Part shown: positions 28,708 to 37,892 of the stretch, piece by piece | Layout: every line of letters starts with the position of its first letter | Numbering within the stretch: position 1 is the stretch's first letter | Source of the DNA: PALSA-1004 sp041483135 | GTDB taxonomy: Bacteria; Pseudomonadota; Gammaproteobacteria; Burkholderiales; SG8-41 | Direction: 5' to 3' | NCBI GenBank assembly: GCA_041483135.1 | Contig: JBGPFE010000013.1 | Span: 1 to 64,000, forward strand | Length of the DNA: 64,000 nt | Program-made: the position numbers and the translations under genes | The notes under the pieces: generated by a model | What the model was told of the DNA's origin: nothing | The model's database searches: none | The model's input: only the letters and a program-made list of their open reading frames with translations

Positions 28708-29700
28708 ATGATTCGACGCAGGATCTTTCTGATCACGCTTGGTGTGTTCGCGCTGGCGCCGCCACTGGGGTCTTTCGCCCAGCAGCAAAAAGTTTACCGG
28801 ATCGGATATCTCGCTAACGATCCCGACCCACGGAGACCTTCCGTCACGTTCAAGGCTTTCGTCGACGCACTGCAGGAGGTGGGTTGGACTGAAGGCAAAA
28901 ATATCGAGATCCGCATTCGTTCGAGTCACGGACGGGATGAGGACTTTCCGGCCCTTGCCGCGGAACTCGTGCGCGAGCAGGTCGACATCATCGTCACCAC
29001 GGGTTCAGGCTCGACCCGCGCCGCAAAGGCGGCAACGAACAGCATACCGATCGTCTTTGGGTCGGCGGCCAATCCCGTCGAGCAGAAATTCGTTGCCAGC
29101 CTCGCGCGGCCGGGCGGGAACGTGACCGGTCTCGCGATCTTGGTCCAGGAATTGGGGCCGAAGCGATTGCAACTGCTCAAGGAAATTCTGCCGCAAGCGT
29201 CGCGATTTGCGCGCCTCTATGCTGCCAACAATATCGTCGTCATGCAGCCGGCGATCATCCGTGAGAATGAAATGAGCGCGCGCACGCTCGGAGTCACACT
29301 ACAGCAAATAGCAGTAAAGGGAGCGGACGACATCGAGCCCGTGTTCGCTGCCGCTGCACGCAGCCAAATCGAAGCTGTCGCCGTGGAAGCTGACGCCTTG
29401 CTCGTGATCAACCGCGCGCGAATAGCCGGGCTTGCGCTCAAGTACCGGCTGCCCCTGATGGGCCCGGATGGGCGGTTCGCCGAAGCCGGCGCCTTGGCCT
29501 CTTACGGCGAGAACTTCGCGGCACGGTACCGGCGCGCGGGATTCCTGGTGGACAAGATCCTTCGCGGCGCGAAGCCTGCTGACTTGCCGGTTGAGCAGCC
29601 GACGGTGTTCGAGATGGCCGTCAATCTGAAAACCGCAAAGGCGCTTGGCATAACGGTCCCGGAAGCGGTCTTTCTGCAAGCGGATCGAGTGATAAGGTAA
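28708..29700 (+). CDS. ABC transporter substrate-binding protein (TrpX/DUF534-like family)
   Basis: 330 residues from ATG 28708 (MIRRRIFLITLGVFALAPPL), giving a clean signal peptide that ends near SFAQQQ. The mature protein has VYRIGYLANDPDPR, LVREQVDIIVTTGSGSTRAAK and VFGSAANPVEQKFVASLARPGGNVTG (in parts), typical of this type I periplasmic-binding family. No permease or ATPase gene is adjacent; orphan copies are common in environmental Betaproteobacteria. The ligand is unknown. Confidence 0.87.
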   Translation: MIRRRIFLITLGVFALAPPLGSFAQQQKVYRIGYLANDPDPRRPSVTFKAFVDALQEVGWTEGKNIEIRIRSSHGRDEDFPALAAELVREQVDIIVTTGSGSTRAAKAATNSIPIVFGSAANPVEQKFVASLARPGGNVTGLAILVQELGPKRLQLLKEILPQASRFARLYAANNIVVMQPAIIRENEMSARTLGVTLQQIAVKGADDIEPVFAAAARSQIEAVAVEADALLVINRARIAGLALKYRLPLMGPDGRFAEAGALASYGENFAARYRRAGFLVDKILRGAKPADLPVEQPTVFEMAVNLKTAKALGITVPEAVFLQADRVIR

Positions 29701-29866
29701 TTCGGATAACGGGGCCGCAACCTGCCTCGATCCCGGGGCTATCGCGCTATGCGCGATCGAGCACTTTGGACGCGTCCACAGGGGCACCCCGCGCCACCCT
29801 CGTGGCTCGCGTGACGATTGTCCAGCTTGCCGACGCCGCGCCGCTTACGATGGAATTCTACATCTT

Positions 29867-30079
29867 TTACTTTTTCTTCTTCGCCTTCTTCTTGAGCCTC
29901 TTCCCCGTCTTGAACAGTTTGACCGTGAGCCCGCACTCCCTTGCCAACCTTTGAAGTTCGAGCAGCAGGGACTCCAAGCACCTGGCGGTTGACTTGCCAG
30001 TGATCTCAATCAGGACGGAGGTTTTCCCTCTCCCTCCTCCCACCCTAACAACGCCCGTTACACCTGGGGTAGCACCCAT
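29867..30079 (-). CDS. Small Lys-rich hypothetical protein
   Basis: 70 residues. A strong RBS GAGGAGG lies 8 nt before the ATG, which supports a real gene. The N-terminal half (TGVVRVGGGRGKTSVLIEIT) has a beta-strand-like pattern. The C-terminus is strongly basic (KRLKKKAKKKK), suggesting nucleic-acid binding. No family is recognised. It sits alone downstream of the ATP-grasp operon on the same strand, 189 nt from it. Confidence 0.55.
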   Translation of the reverse strand: MGATPGVTGVVRVGGGRGKTSVLIEITGKSTARCLESLLLELQRLARECGLTVKLFKTGKRLKKKAKKKK

Positions 30080-30268
30080 TTAGAAACCTCCTCTCGGTTG
30101 ATCAAACGTGAACTTGCTCCATCCAACTACTCATGCGTGCTTGCCGCCTTGTTTTCGCAGAACGCTAAAAAGTATAACTTAATGACGCATGCCCCACCAC
30201 TTCTTCTAAGCGAACCACGACAATCTGACCGGGATCGGGGAAGCGCGATGACCGCTTCGTGGGCTTGT

Positions 30269-31408
30269 TCATCCCCGTGCATCGTCGATTCCCTCGAAAA
30301 GCTCGGCTGCCCGAAATACGGCAGGGAGCGTGTCGAGATCCCGCAGTACATAACATGCCTCGTCGGGCTTGCGGATCTTGCGCGCCCGCACCGGCTCGCC
30401 AAGAGCCGCGCGCACATATGCTATCGCCATGTTGTCTTCCCCTGCCAAATCGTGAATGGTAGGAACGTTCGCGAAGCGGCCGGCATTGATTTCGGTAATG
30501 CAGGGCTCCCCGTCGGGGTTTTCCTTCAGATCGACGAAGAAAACGCCAGAGGCTTTCGCATCGAGCGCCAGTATCGCTTTCTTGCTCACGTTGAGCACGC
30601 GCGGCTCATAAATCATCTTCGCGAGAGCAGCGGTCGAAGACATGCCGCTTGGCCCCCCTCCTGCGACGTGGTACGACAGGCGCTCGTGCATTTTTGCCAT
30701 GACCAGCCTGCCTTGCTGCCAGAGGCCCTGAAAGCAAAAATCGCGCCCCGGCAAATACTCAGACAGGATAAACGATCCCGCCGGCACCCCGCGCATTTTC
30801 TCCCAGTATCGGATCCAGCTCCGGGTCTGCTCGGGGCTCTTGACCAGGATGGCTCCAATCGATCCGGTTCCTCTTCGAATGCGGCACCACAACTCGGAGC
30901 AGGGAGCCAGCCGGCGATATGTTTTTACGATGTCCTTGAGGTCGGTTACCGGATATGTCATGGGCACCGGAATCCCCCGGCGGCGCAGAAAAATCGTCAG
31001 CTTGTACTTGTCCTGACAGCGCTCGATGACCGCCCGCCGCGGCAGGAAGACCCGGCATGGAAGACGGTCACGGAGATCCGAGACCGTGGTGACATCTTCC
31101 TCGTTGTTCGGAATCGCGAGATCAATGCGTTCCGCATTTATGATCTTGCACAAAGCACGGCGGAGTGCAGCGTGCGACGAAGAGGGCACCAGATAATTAC
31201 GGTCGGCCGGCGATTTCTTGAGGACAAAACGGTCGGCATGGCAGCCCACGATGAAACAGGAGGGATCCCCTGACTTCAAACTGCGGATCAGGTTGTTGCT
31301 TGCCCCGGAGCCGGCCTTGAGAACAAGCAATCGTCCGGCCAATCGGCTTACCACGGCGTGTCTTGCAACGTGATTCAAGCCCCGGGCTCGTCGCCGATCT
31401 TCATTCAT
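30269..31408 (-). CDS. ATP-grasp domain protein
   Basis: 379 residues. The lid and ATP region is visible in QDKYKLTIFLRRRGIPVPMT and ELWCRIRRGTGSIGAILVKS. The metal site appears as GVFFVDLKENPDGEPCITEINAGRF, with the Glu/Asn ligands. The layout is of the carbamoyl-phosphate-synthase-like ATP-grasp ligases, which make an acyl-phosphate intermediate and join it to an amine or thiol. The substrate is unknown. The start overlaps the stop of the upstream exported protein (TAATG), so the three genes from 34186 are one coupled operon. Confidence 0.8.
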   Translation of the reverse strand: MNEDRRRARGLNHVARHAVVSRLAGRLLVLKAGSGASNNLIRSLKSGDPSCFIVGCHADRFVLKKSPADRNYLVPSSSHAALRRALCKIINAERIDLAIPNNEEDVTTVSDLRDRLPCRVFLPRRAVIERCQDKYKLTIFLRRRGIPVPMTYPVTDLKDIVKTYRRLAPCSELWCRIRRGTGSIGAILVKSPEQTRSWIRYWEKMRGVPAGSFILSEYLPGRDFCFQGLWQQGRLVMAKMHERLSYHVAGGGPSGMSSTAALAKMIYEPRVLNVSKKAILALDAKASGVFFVDLKENPDGEPCITEINAGRFANVPTIHDLAGEDNMAIAYVRAALGEPVRARKIRKPDEACYVLRDLDTLPAVFRAAELFEGIDDARG

Positions 31409-33360
31409 TACGGCTGGGAGGTAACATCAAGTCGTGTCGGGAACGCGAACCGTTGGCGTTTGCGGGCCTTTTGCGACTCAAAAGCCAATACGAAATCGCC
31501 GACGGAACCGGCTTTGAAATCTTTTGCCGCGGGTTTCAGGCTTACGACGACGCCATTTGCCGTGTCATGGAGACGGTAGTCCGTTGCGCTGCCGTCCGAG
31601 TGGTAAATCCCGACATTCCAACGCTTGCGATCCAGGCCCTTGATGGAAATATGGTACCAAGGCGGGCACAAACCGCCTGGCGGGCAACCGGGACAACTGA
31701 ATTTGACCTGGCAGTTCCTGGGAAGCGGATCCACTACCAGGCACGGAATCACTTTGCAAGTAAATTTGATCAGCCCGCGCGTCAATACCGGTGCACTGCA
31801 CAGGCCGGGCGCGGCCTTGCAGCGGTCTACGATCGATGGGGGGCTGACGGAAAAAAAGAACGGGTCGATCGAAGCCTTGACGGGCGCGCCAGCCACGTCA
31901 AGCAGCGTATGCGTACTGAAATTGGCGCTGCGCTGATAGGTTACCCCGTTGGGAAAGTTACCGGTGTCGGGGATATTGCTCGCCGAAAACACGCCGTAAA
32001 ACGTGGACCCCACCGCAACAAGGTCAGCGTAATCGCCGATATAAGGCTGGACTTGCGTGGGCGGCGGATCATCCACGGGAGTATTCGCCAGAATCAGGTC
32101 CCTCCACGTCGCGCCGGTGGCCGTGCGCTGGAAATGCGTCTGCCACCGCTGATTCGGCGCGGCACCGACGACTTGCTGATAGAGAAATCCGACCTGGCCA
32201 GTGATATTGATCGAGAGTGCGGGATTGGTCGCGTCGGAAACGGTGAGCAGGTCCAGCGACCATGTGAGGCCTCCATCGTCGGAACGTCGCACGTGCAGCG
32301 TGTACGCCGCCCCTACCTGGTCGGCCCATGCAATCCACACAGTCTTCGATTTCCGCGGGTCTACGGCAATCGAGAGGTTGGAGCCGGCCAAGCGGTTCTC
32401 ACCAAGAAACGGGCCCGTAGGCAGCGCGAATCCAGCGCGAACCAGCACTCCTTGCACGACGCGCATGCCGGATTGGCCGTCGCTACTGTCCTTGAGCGCC
32501 TGGAACGGGTTGGATCCAGAGGCCCAGTTGTCATCGCGCACCACGATCACGTCACAGGTAATATCCGGCGGGACTCCCGCAACCCGCCGATAAAAGACCG
32601 CGTAAACCGTCCCATCGTTGTGCACGGCGGTCCGGATGGCGGGCATGTCCTGCTTATTCGTTGAGCGCACCTCGATGCGTATCTGGCTGAATCCGGCAGG
32701 CGCCGGCGCGGTCGCTGCATCTTGCGAAACTTCGACCGAAGCCGTCTTGCCATCTGCACCGGGATTAGTGGGATCGATTCTGAACTTGCGGTCGTTATTT
32801 CCTACGAATACTCGATCCGCAGTGCCCGCCCCGTGCGCCGCTGTCTGCGCTTCCACCCACGGCTGGTCAATCTGGTCTCGATCGACCAGCACATCCATCA
32901 CGTTGCTGCCAAACGGATTGGCTGATCTCAGGATATTCATGCGGTACTCCTCGCCGCCCAGCAGAATCCCCGCATAAATGATGCTCCCGGCGGTGGAGAA
33001 CGCCAACGAAATATCGTTGGTCTTGCCGTCCCCGCTCGGAAGGATATTGTTCAGGCCCCACGTCTTGCCCCCGTCCTGTGACACAAAAACAGGCGCGCGG
33101 TCAGTCGCACCAGTCGGGTTTAGCGTCATCGCCGAGCCCACTATGTTTCGCGGATTAGCCGGATCGACGGCAATGTTGGGTTCGCTGTCCTGGTCGGATT
33201 CCCCGCTTAAGGCCGATGGGATCATGTTCACAATCTGAATCCGATCCGGCAAAGTTTGAGCATCGACATTGCGGGTGGCAACAGCTGCGAAGACTACAAA
33301 AAAAATCATTACCGACTGCCAGCGTATCGCTGGCTCGTTCATCGGGCGTGTTGTAGCCAT
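31408..33360 (-). CDS. Exported sialidase-like (BNR/Asp-box) beta-propeller protein
   Basis: 650 residues. The start is supported by GGGAGA 5 nt before the ATG. A signal sequence covers about residues 15-35 (IFFVVFAAVATRNVDAQ). Asp-box motifs are clear: VSQDGGKTW (about residue 94) and RSDDGGLTW (about residue 358), with WIAWADQ-type blades between them. A Cys-rich stretch at about 520-575 and a C-terminal domain follow. Catalytic residues of true sialidases cannot be verified, so it may be a binding or scaffold propeller. It is the middle gene of the three-gene operon. Confidence 0.75.
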   Translation of the reverse strand: MATTRPMNEPAIRWQSVMIFFVVFAAVATRNVDAQTLPDRIQIVNMIPSALSGESDQDSEPNIAVDPANPRNIVGSAMTLNPTGATDRAPVFVSQDGGKTWGLNNILPSGDGKTNDISLAFSTAGSIIYAGILLGGEEYRMNILRSANPFGSNVMDVLVDRDQIDQPWVEAQTAAHGAGTADRVFVGNNDRKFRIDPTNPGADGKTASVEVSQDAATAPAPAGFSQIRIEVRSTNKQDMPAIRTAVHNDGTVYAVFYRRVAGVPPDITCDVIVVRDDNWASGSNPFQALKDSSDGQSGMRVVQGVLVRAGFALPTGPFLGENRLAGSNLSIAVDPRKSKTVWIAWADQVGAAYTLHVRRSDDGGLTWSLDLLTVSDATNPALSINITGQVGFLYQQVVGAAPNQRWQTHFQRTATGATWRDLILANTPVDDPPPTQVQPYIGDYADLVAVGSTFYGVFSASNIPDTGNFPNGVTYQRSANFSTHTLLDVAGAPVKASIDPFFFSVSPPSIVDRCKAAPGLCSAPVLTRGLIKFTCKVIPCLVVDPLPRNCQVKFSCPGCPPGGLCPPWYHISIKGLDRKRWNVGIYHSDGSATDYRLHDTANGVVVSLKPAAKDFKAGSVGDFVLAFESQKARKRQRFAFPTRLDVTSQP

Positions 33361-33370
33361 GTTTTTCTCC

Positions 33371-34186
33371 CTACCTTGGCAGTAGCCGCCGGAGCCTCAA
33401 AAGTTCGGCGCCCGGCAATTGGCTGCCGGGGACTGCAAGTCCGAGCTGCTCCCGCTTCTCGACATCTCGCAAACCCGCATTGAGTATCCACACGGCCTCC
33501 TGTCCCAGAGCGGGTTTGGGTACGTTGTGCCACATGACATCCATGCTGGCCGGAAACAGTATGGTCAGCTTGCGGCCCGGCGTACCCTTCAGTGTCTCGG
33601 AAATTTCTATATCCGCCTCGCTCCACACCGGGTCGTGCTCCGAGAGCGACGCAAGATTACCGGCCCGCAGCGCCACCACCTTGCCAGCCGCAACCACCTG
33701 CGCCTTGGCAATTTTGGCTGCCAGCTCGCGATCAGCCTTGAGCGCGCGCCCTTTCGTCACTTCCGCAGCAATATCCGCAACAGGCGTTTCTTCGGAGCGA
33801 TAAGGGATGCTGCCCTCCTCCACCACGCCTATGGTTTCGCCAAAAAACCAGGGGGTCGCGAAGAACACATGCTGGCTGAGTTCAGGAAACGCCGCCGGAT
33901 CACGCAACTGGATGGTGATGTCCCGTCCGACGAATGCACGGTAAAGCGCCGGTCCGGAAACAACCTCGTCAAGACGCGCCACCACAAGGTGTCCAACTGC
34001 TTCAGTAGAAAATGTAGCTGACTTCCGAATCCGCACTGTCGCGCGCAGCACCACGTCCGTCCTATCCGCAAGCTGCCTGATCCGGTTGATTACGTCGGCG
34101 GTCAATTCAGCCGATACCGCCGGCGTCCCCGCCGATGATATGGCTGCTCCCGCGATGATTGCCAACATGAAGGGCGCTATTTTCAA
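33371..34186 (-). CDS. Exported protein of unknown function
   Basis: 271 residues if started at the TTG at 34186, which has GGAGGAGG about 8 nt upstream; the reading frame itself extends to 34204, through the RBS. The start gives a signal peptide (KIAPFMLAIIAGAAISSAGT, cleaved after about residue 25). The mature part has a repeated strand-turn pattern with VVARLDEVVSGPALY and AEITETLKGTPGRKLTI-like elements, reminiscent of small beta-rich exported proteins. No family was recognised. It is first in the operon with the Asp-box protein (10 nt away) and the ATP-grasp enzyme. Confidence 0.65.
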   Translation of the reverse strand: MKIAPFMLAIIAGAAISSAGTPAVSAELTADVINRIRQLADRTDVVLRATVRIRKSATFSTEAVGHLVVARLDEVVSGPALYRAFVGRDITIQLRDPAAFPELSQHVFFATPWFFGETIGVVEEGSIPYRSEETPVADIAAEVTKGRALKADRELAAKIAKAQVVAAGKVVALRAGNLASLSEHDPVWSEADIEISETLKGTPGRKLTILFPASMDVMWHNVPKPALGQEAVWILNAGLRDVEKREQLGLAVPGSQLPGAELLRLRRLLPR

Positions 34187-34337
34187 GGTTACTTCCTCCT
34201 CCAATGTCGGCTGGCAGTATGGTTCGCTAAATCAAAACTTGTCAACAAAAACGGTACGGCATCTGGGCCAGCTGCCACCCAAGGCGCTCACGGTATCCGC
34301 GCTACCGTGTCGAAACCGTCCGACCATAATTTATAGC

Positions 34338-34673
34338 CTAGCGCAGCACCACAGGCAGCCGATCGATTGGCTGCGCTGCTTCGCTTGCAATGCTGTGCCG
34401 GTCGGCGCCGCCCTCGAAGCGCGCGCGCCGCTCGTCGAACACTAGTTTGCGATGCGGCTGTGAGCGCATATTTGCGGGTGCGCCCGCCGCAGCTGCGACG
34501 GCGGCGGGCTTCGGGGTGGGCGCCACGACGTTGATGGGCGCGCCTAAACCGAAGATGACGATCAGCACGATCACCGCCAGTCCGGCTGCGCATCTGGCCA
34601 GCACCAGCCAGCTGCCAACCGGCTCCCTGCCCATCAGCTTCAATAACCGTTCGCGCTCAACCCGGCTTTGCAT
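34338..34673 (-). CDS. Hypothetical single-pass membrane protein
   Basis: 111 residues from the ATG at 34673, preceded by AGGAG at a 6-nt spacing. Residues 1-25 are charged (MQSRVERERLLKLMGREPVG). A membrane segment follows (LVLARCAAGLAVIVLIVIFG). The remainder is Ala/Pro-rich and basic and probably periplasmic. No family is recognised. It lies between the exported-protein operon and the divergent response regulator. Confidence 0.55.
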   Translation of the reverse strand: MQSRVERERLLKLMGREPVGSWLVLARCAAGLAVIVLIVIFGLGAPINVVAPTPKPAAVAAAAGAPANMRSQPHRKLVFDERRARFEGGADRHSIASEAAQPIDRLPVVLR

Positions 34674-34911
34674 GGTTTTCTCCTGATCCCATGGCGGCAT
34701 TGTCGGTAAACGCGGCGCGCGATTGAATACGGCGAAAGGGCTACGCTAAAGGGGTTACATGACGACCGGATAACGCCACGGGGCGAGCAACGGTGCGGGT
34801 TGGCCGGCCTGGCGCCGGCATATCAACGCGCTGCAATTTGTAATAGACTAATCATCAGAAAAACAAGGCGCGCAGCCTTTCAGCATGCGCGTTGTCGCCC
34901 AGGGGAGCAGC

Positions 34912-35592
34912 GTGAAAATCCTGATCGTCGACGACCACCCCTTGATACGCGAGGCACTGCGTCACGTGCTGACCGTTCTCGATGGCGGACTCGACCTGAT
35001 CGAAGCGGGGAATTGCGCCGAAGCGCTCGCCGCTGCGGATGCGCACCCCGACCTCGATCTGGTGCTGCTCGATCTCGCGCTGCCAGACATCGACGGTTTC
35101 CAGGCGCTGTCCCGATTGCGCGAACAGCATGCAGGCATACCAATAGTGGTGCTGTCCGCGTTCGAGCAGCCCGAGCTCGTGACCCGCGCGCTCGATGCCG
35201 GCGCGATGGGCTTCATTCCGAAAACGTCGTCCAACCAGTTGCTGCTCGACGCGCTGCGACTCGTGCTGTCCGGCCGCGTGTATCTGCCGGTGGAGGTGCT
35301 GAATCAGCATCACGATATTCCCGAGCTCCTGCTGCAGCGCGCCGCGCAAGCGAGCCGCGGCAACGCGGCGTTCTCGCCGCGCGACCTCGGGCTGACCGCA
35401 CGCCAGACCGAGGTGCTGGTGCTGATGGTCCAGGGCAAGCCGAACAAGCTGATCTGCCGCGAGCTGAAGCTCGCCGAGGGTACGGTCAAAATCCATGTCA
35501 CCGCGATACTGAAGACGCTCAACGTCTCGAACCGCACCCAGGCGGTGATCGCAGTCGGGAAACTGGGTTTGCAGCTGCCGCAACCGGGCTGA
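34912..35592 (+). CDS. Two-component response regulator, NarL/LuxR type
   Basis: 226 residues from the GTG at 34912 (KILIVDDHPLIREAL), which has AGGGGAG just upstream; an in-frame ATG at 34885 would add nine residues. The receiver has the DD pair, the phospho-Asp in VLLDLALPDIDG (about residue 53), Ser in VVLSAFE and Lys in FIPKTSS. The HTH is LTARQTEVLVLMVQGKPNKL with TVKIHVTAILKTLNVSNR. It is 10 nt upstream of the hybrid kinase, its likely partner. Confidence 0.93.
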   Translation: MKILIVDDHPLIREALRHVLTVLDGGLDLIEAGNCAEALAAADAHPDLDLVLLDLALPDIDGFQALSRLREQHAGIPIVVLSAFEQPELVTRALDAGAMGFIPKTSSNQLLLDALRLVLSGRVYLPVEVLNQHHDIPELLLQRAAQASRGNAAFSPRDLGLTARQTEVLVLMVQGKPNKLICRELKLAEGTVKIHVTAILKTLNVSNRTQAVIAVGKLGLQLPQPG

Positions 35593-35602
35593 TTATCGCG
35601 AC

Positions 35603-37456
35603 ATGACGCCAGCGCAGACGACTGCCGCGGCATCAGCGTCACGCCCGGACCCGAATTTGACCGGCCCGCCGACCGTTATTCCGGAATACGAGCTGCGCAA
35701 GCTGGTTTTCAACGAGCTGGTAAACATGCTGTATCGCCAGCTGCCGGTGTCCATAACCAGCACGATGGTGGTCACCGTCATCATGATCGCCGCATTATGG
35801 CGGCAATTACCGGGTCACTGGCTCGTGATCTGGCTCGTTCTGATGTCGGCAAACCAGGCGTCGCGATACTGGCTTTACCGGCTGTTCCGCGACGACAAAT
35901 TGCAAAGCAACCCGATCCGCTGGCGCGCGCGCGCGTGGGCGACCGGCGCAGGCATTTCGGGCCTGCTGTGGGGCGCGACGGCGGTTTTTTTCTTCACCCC
36001 GGATTCGGTCATCCATCAGGCAATACTGGCGATACTGGTGCTCGGAGCCACCACCGCCGCCGTGCCCCTGATCGCCTCGCACATGGCGTCGCTGTATGGA
36101 TTTGTGGTGCCTGCGCTGACGCCTTTCATCGGCCGGCACCTGCTGGAAGGCGACCTCGCGCATGTGGCATTGGGCCTGATCCTGCTTGCAGTAACCCTGG
36201 CGCTGCTTTCGTTCGGCCGTAATTACAACCGGCTCATCGTCACCTCCCTGCGTAACCGTTACGAGAACGAGGCGCTTGCGCATCAATTCGCGCGGCAGAA
36301 CGTGGATCTCGAGCACGCCCGCGTCGCCGCGGAGCAGGCCAATCGTTCGAAGACGCAGTTTTTCGCGGCGGCAAGCCACGACCTGCGCCAGCCGCTGCAC
36401 GCGATGGGCCTGTTTGCCTCGGTGCTCACGCAAAAAGTGCGCGATCCGGAGGTTGCCGGCGTGGTCTCGAGTATCAATGCCTCGGTGCAGGCACTCGAGG
36501 CGTTATTCGACGAGCTGCTCGACATCTCCAAGCTCGATTCGGGCGTGATCAAACCCGCGCTGAGCGATTTCGCGATCGCTGACGTGTTCGACCGATTGCG
36601 CGCTGAATTTTCCGCCGAGGCCGCCGCGAAGGGCCTGCGGCTGTCGATCGGCGACGGCCATCACGTCGTACGCAGCGACGCGGTGCTGCTTGAACGCATT
36701 GTGCGCAACCTGCTGACCAATGCGATCCGCTATACGACCGCCGGCGAGATCGCGGTCACCGCCGCGCCCGCCGACGGCATGCTGCGGATCGAAGTGCGCG
36801 ACACGGGCATCGGCATCCGCGAGGAGGACCAGCAGCGGATCTTTGAGGAGTTCCTGCAGCTCGGCAACCCCATGCGCACGAGCAAGAAGGGGCTGGGCCT
36901 CGGGCTGTCCATCGTCAAGCGGCTCGCTGATCTGCTCGGTTATCGCGTCCGCGTCGCATCGCTATTGGGCCGGGGCTCGACATTCGGCTTCGACGTACCG
37001 CTCGGCGCGGCCCGGGCGCAGACGCCGGCCACGACGACTGCGGCGGCAGCCGGCGCGGCCCGCCTCGGCGACCGGCTCGTTGTCGTAATCGACGACGAGA
37101 AAGCGATCGTCACCGGCATGCAGGCGCTGCTCGAAAGCTGGGGCGCACAGGTGATCGGCTCCACCACCGGCGACGATGTGATCGCAGCCGTGCATGCGTC
37201 CGGCAAGCTGCCCGATCTTTTCATCGTCGACTACCGCCTCGGCGCGGAGGAAACCGGCATCGCGCTGGTCCAGCACCTGCGCCGGGAGCTCGATCCGGAA
37301 ATCCCGGCGCTGCTCGTGACAGGCAGCATCGCGCCGGAGCTCGCCGGGCAGGCGCGCGCCGCGCGGCTGGACTTGCTGCTCAAGCCGGTGACGGCCGCGA
37401 GCCTGCGCCGGCGCATCGCCGCGCTCCTGCACGTGCACCTCCCGGCCGGGGACTAG
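35603..37456 (+). CDS. Hybrid sensor histidine kinase / response regulator
   Basis: 617 residues. About six hydrophobic segments lie between residues 45 and 215. A short coiled region leads to HisKA with FFAAASHDLRQPLHAMG (phospho-His about residue 259). The HATPase has RNLLTNAIRYT (N box), DTGIGI and GLGLGLSIVKRLADL. The C-terminal receiver has VVIDDEKAIV and phospho-Asp in FIVDYRLGAEETG. No periplasmic sensor domain is visible, so the membrane region probably senses. It is cotranscribed with the upstream regulator and the downstream DUF2784 gene, which starts directly after its stop. Confidence 0.93.
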   Translation: MTPAQTTAAASASRPDPNLTGPPTVIPEYELRKLVFNELVNMLYRQLPVSITSTMVVTVIMIAALWRQLPGHWLVIWLVLMSANQASRYWLYRLFRDDKLQSNPIRWRARAWATGAGISGLLWGATAVFFFTPDSVIHQAILAILVLGATTAAVPLIASHMASLYGFVVPALTPFIGRHLLEGDLAHVALGLILLAVTLALLSFGRNYNRLIVTSLRNRYENEALAHQFARQNVDLEHARVAAEQANRSKTQFFAAASHDLRQPLHAMGLFASVLTQKVRDPEVAGVVSSINASVQALEALFDELLDISKLDSGVIKPALSDFAIADVFDRLRAEFSAEAAAKGLRLSIGDGHHVVRSDAVLLERIVRNLLTNAIRYTTAGEIAVTAAPADGMLRIEVRDTGIGIREEDQQRIFEEFLQLGNPMRTSKKGLGLGLSIVKRLADLLGYRVRVASLLGRGSTFGFDVPLGAARAQTPATTTAAAAGAARLGDRLVVVIDDEKAIVTGMQALLESWGAQVIGSTTGDDVIAAVHASGKLPDLFIVDYRLGAEETGIALVQHLRRELDPEIPALLVTGSIAPELAGQARAARLDLLLKPVTAASLRRRIAALLHVHLPAGD

Positions 37457-37837
37457 ATGGCGCCGCTGCTCGCCGATCTCATTCTCGTTGTTCATTTCCT
37501 GTTCGTGCTGTTCATCGTCGGCGGGCTCGCCCTGATCTGGATCGGTGCTGCCGCAGGATGGCGTTGGGTGCGCAGCTTCCGGTTCCGCATCGCGCACCTT
37601 GCCGCGATTTGTTGCGTTGCCCTCGAATCGCTGTTCGGAATGGTGTGCCCGCTGACCGAATGGGAAGATTCATTACGCGGCGCGCGCACCGGGACGAGCT
37701 TCATCGCGCGCTGGATCCAGCCCGTTTTGTTCTACATCTTCCCAAACTGGGTCTTCACCGCGGCTTATCTGGCATTTGCGCTGATCGTCGCGGCAACGTG
37801 GTGGCGGGTGCGCCCGCGGCGTTCATCACGCACATAA
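37457..37837 (+). CDS. DUF2784 family membrane protein
   Basis: 126 residues, starting immediately after the kinase stop codon. Four hydrophobic segments: LLADLILVVHFLFVLFIVGG, LIWIGAAAGW, IAHLAAICCVALESLFGMVC and VFTAAYLAFALIVAATWW. CPLTEWEDSLR is the family's conserved loop. The function is unknown. It is followed by a perfect palindromic terminator-like sequence. Confidence 0.88.
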   Translation: MAPLLADLILVVHFLFVLFIVGGLALIWIGAAAGWRWVRSFRFRIAHLAAICCVALESLFGMVCPLTEWEDSLRGARTGTSFIARWIQPVLFYIFPNWVFTAAYLAFALIVAATWWRVRPRRSSRT

Positions 37838-37840
37838 AAA

Positions 37841-37860
37841 GGGCGCCGCATGCGGCGCCC
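37841..37860. terminator. Perfect 20-nt palindrome between convergent genes
   Basis: GGGCGCCGCATGCGGCGCCC is fully self-complementary and is preceded on the plus strand by AAAAA. It sits between the stops of the convergent DUF2784 and FccB-like genes, so it can serve both strands. There is only a weak T-tract on the plus-strand side. Confidence 0.65.
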
Positions 37861-37892
37861 CCGATGGTAATAGCCGTTGCCGCTTTTATTAA

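Noticed and set aside
28708..29700. Orphan ABC binding protein as part of a horizontally acquired island
   Set aside because: Orphan copies are common in this bacterial group, and no mobility gene or boundary repeat was seen.
31363..32664. 433-codon plus-strand frame opposite the Asp-box protein
   Set aside because: It is antisense to a protein with a signal peptide and Asp-box motifs, and its own translation is low-quality.
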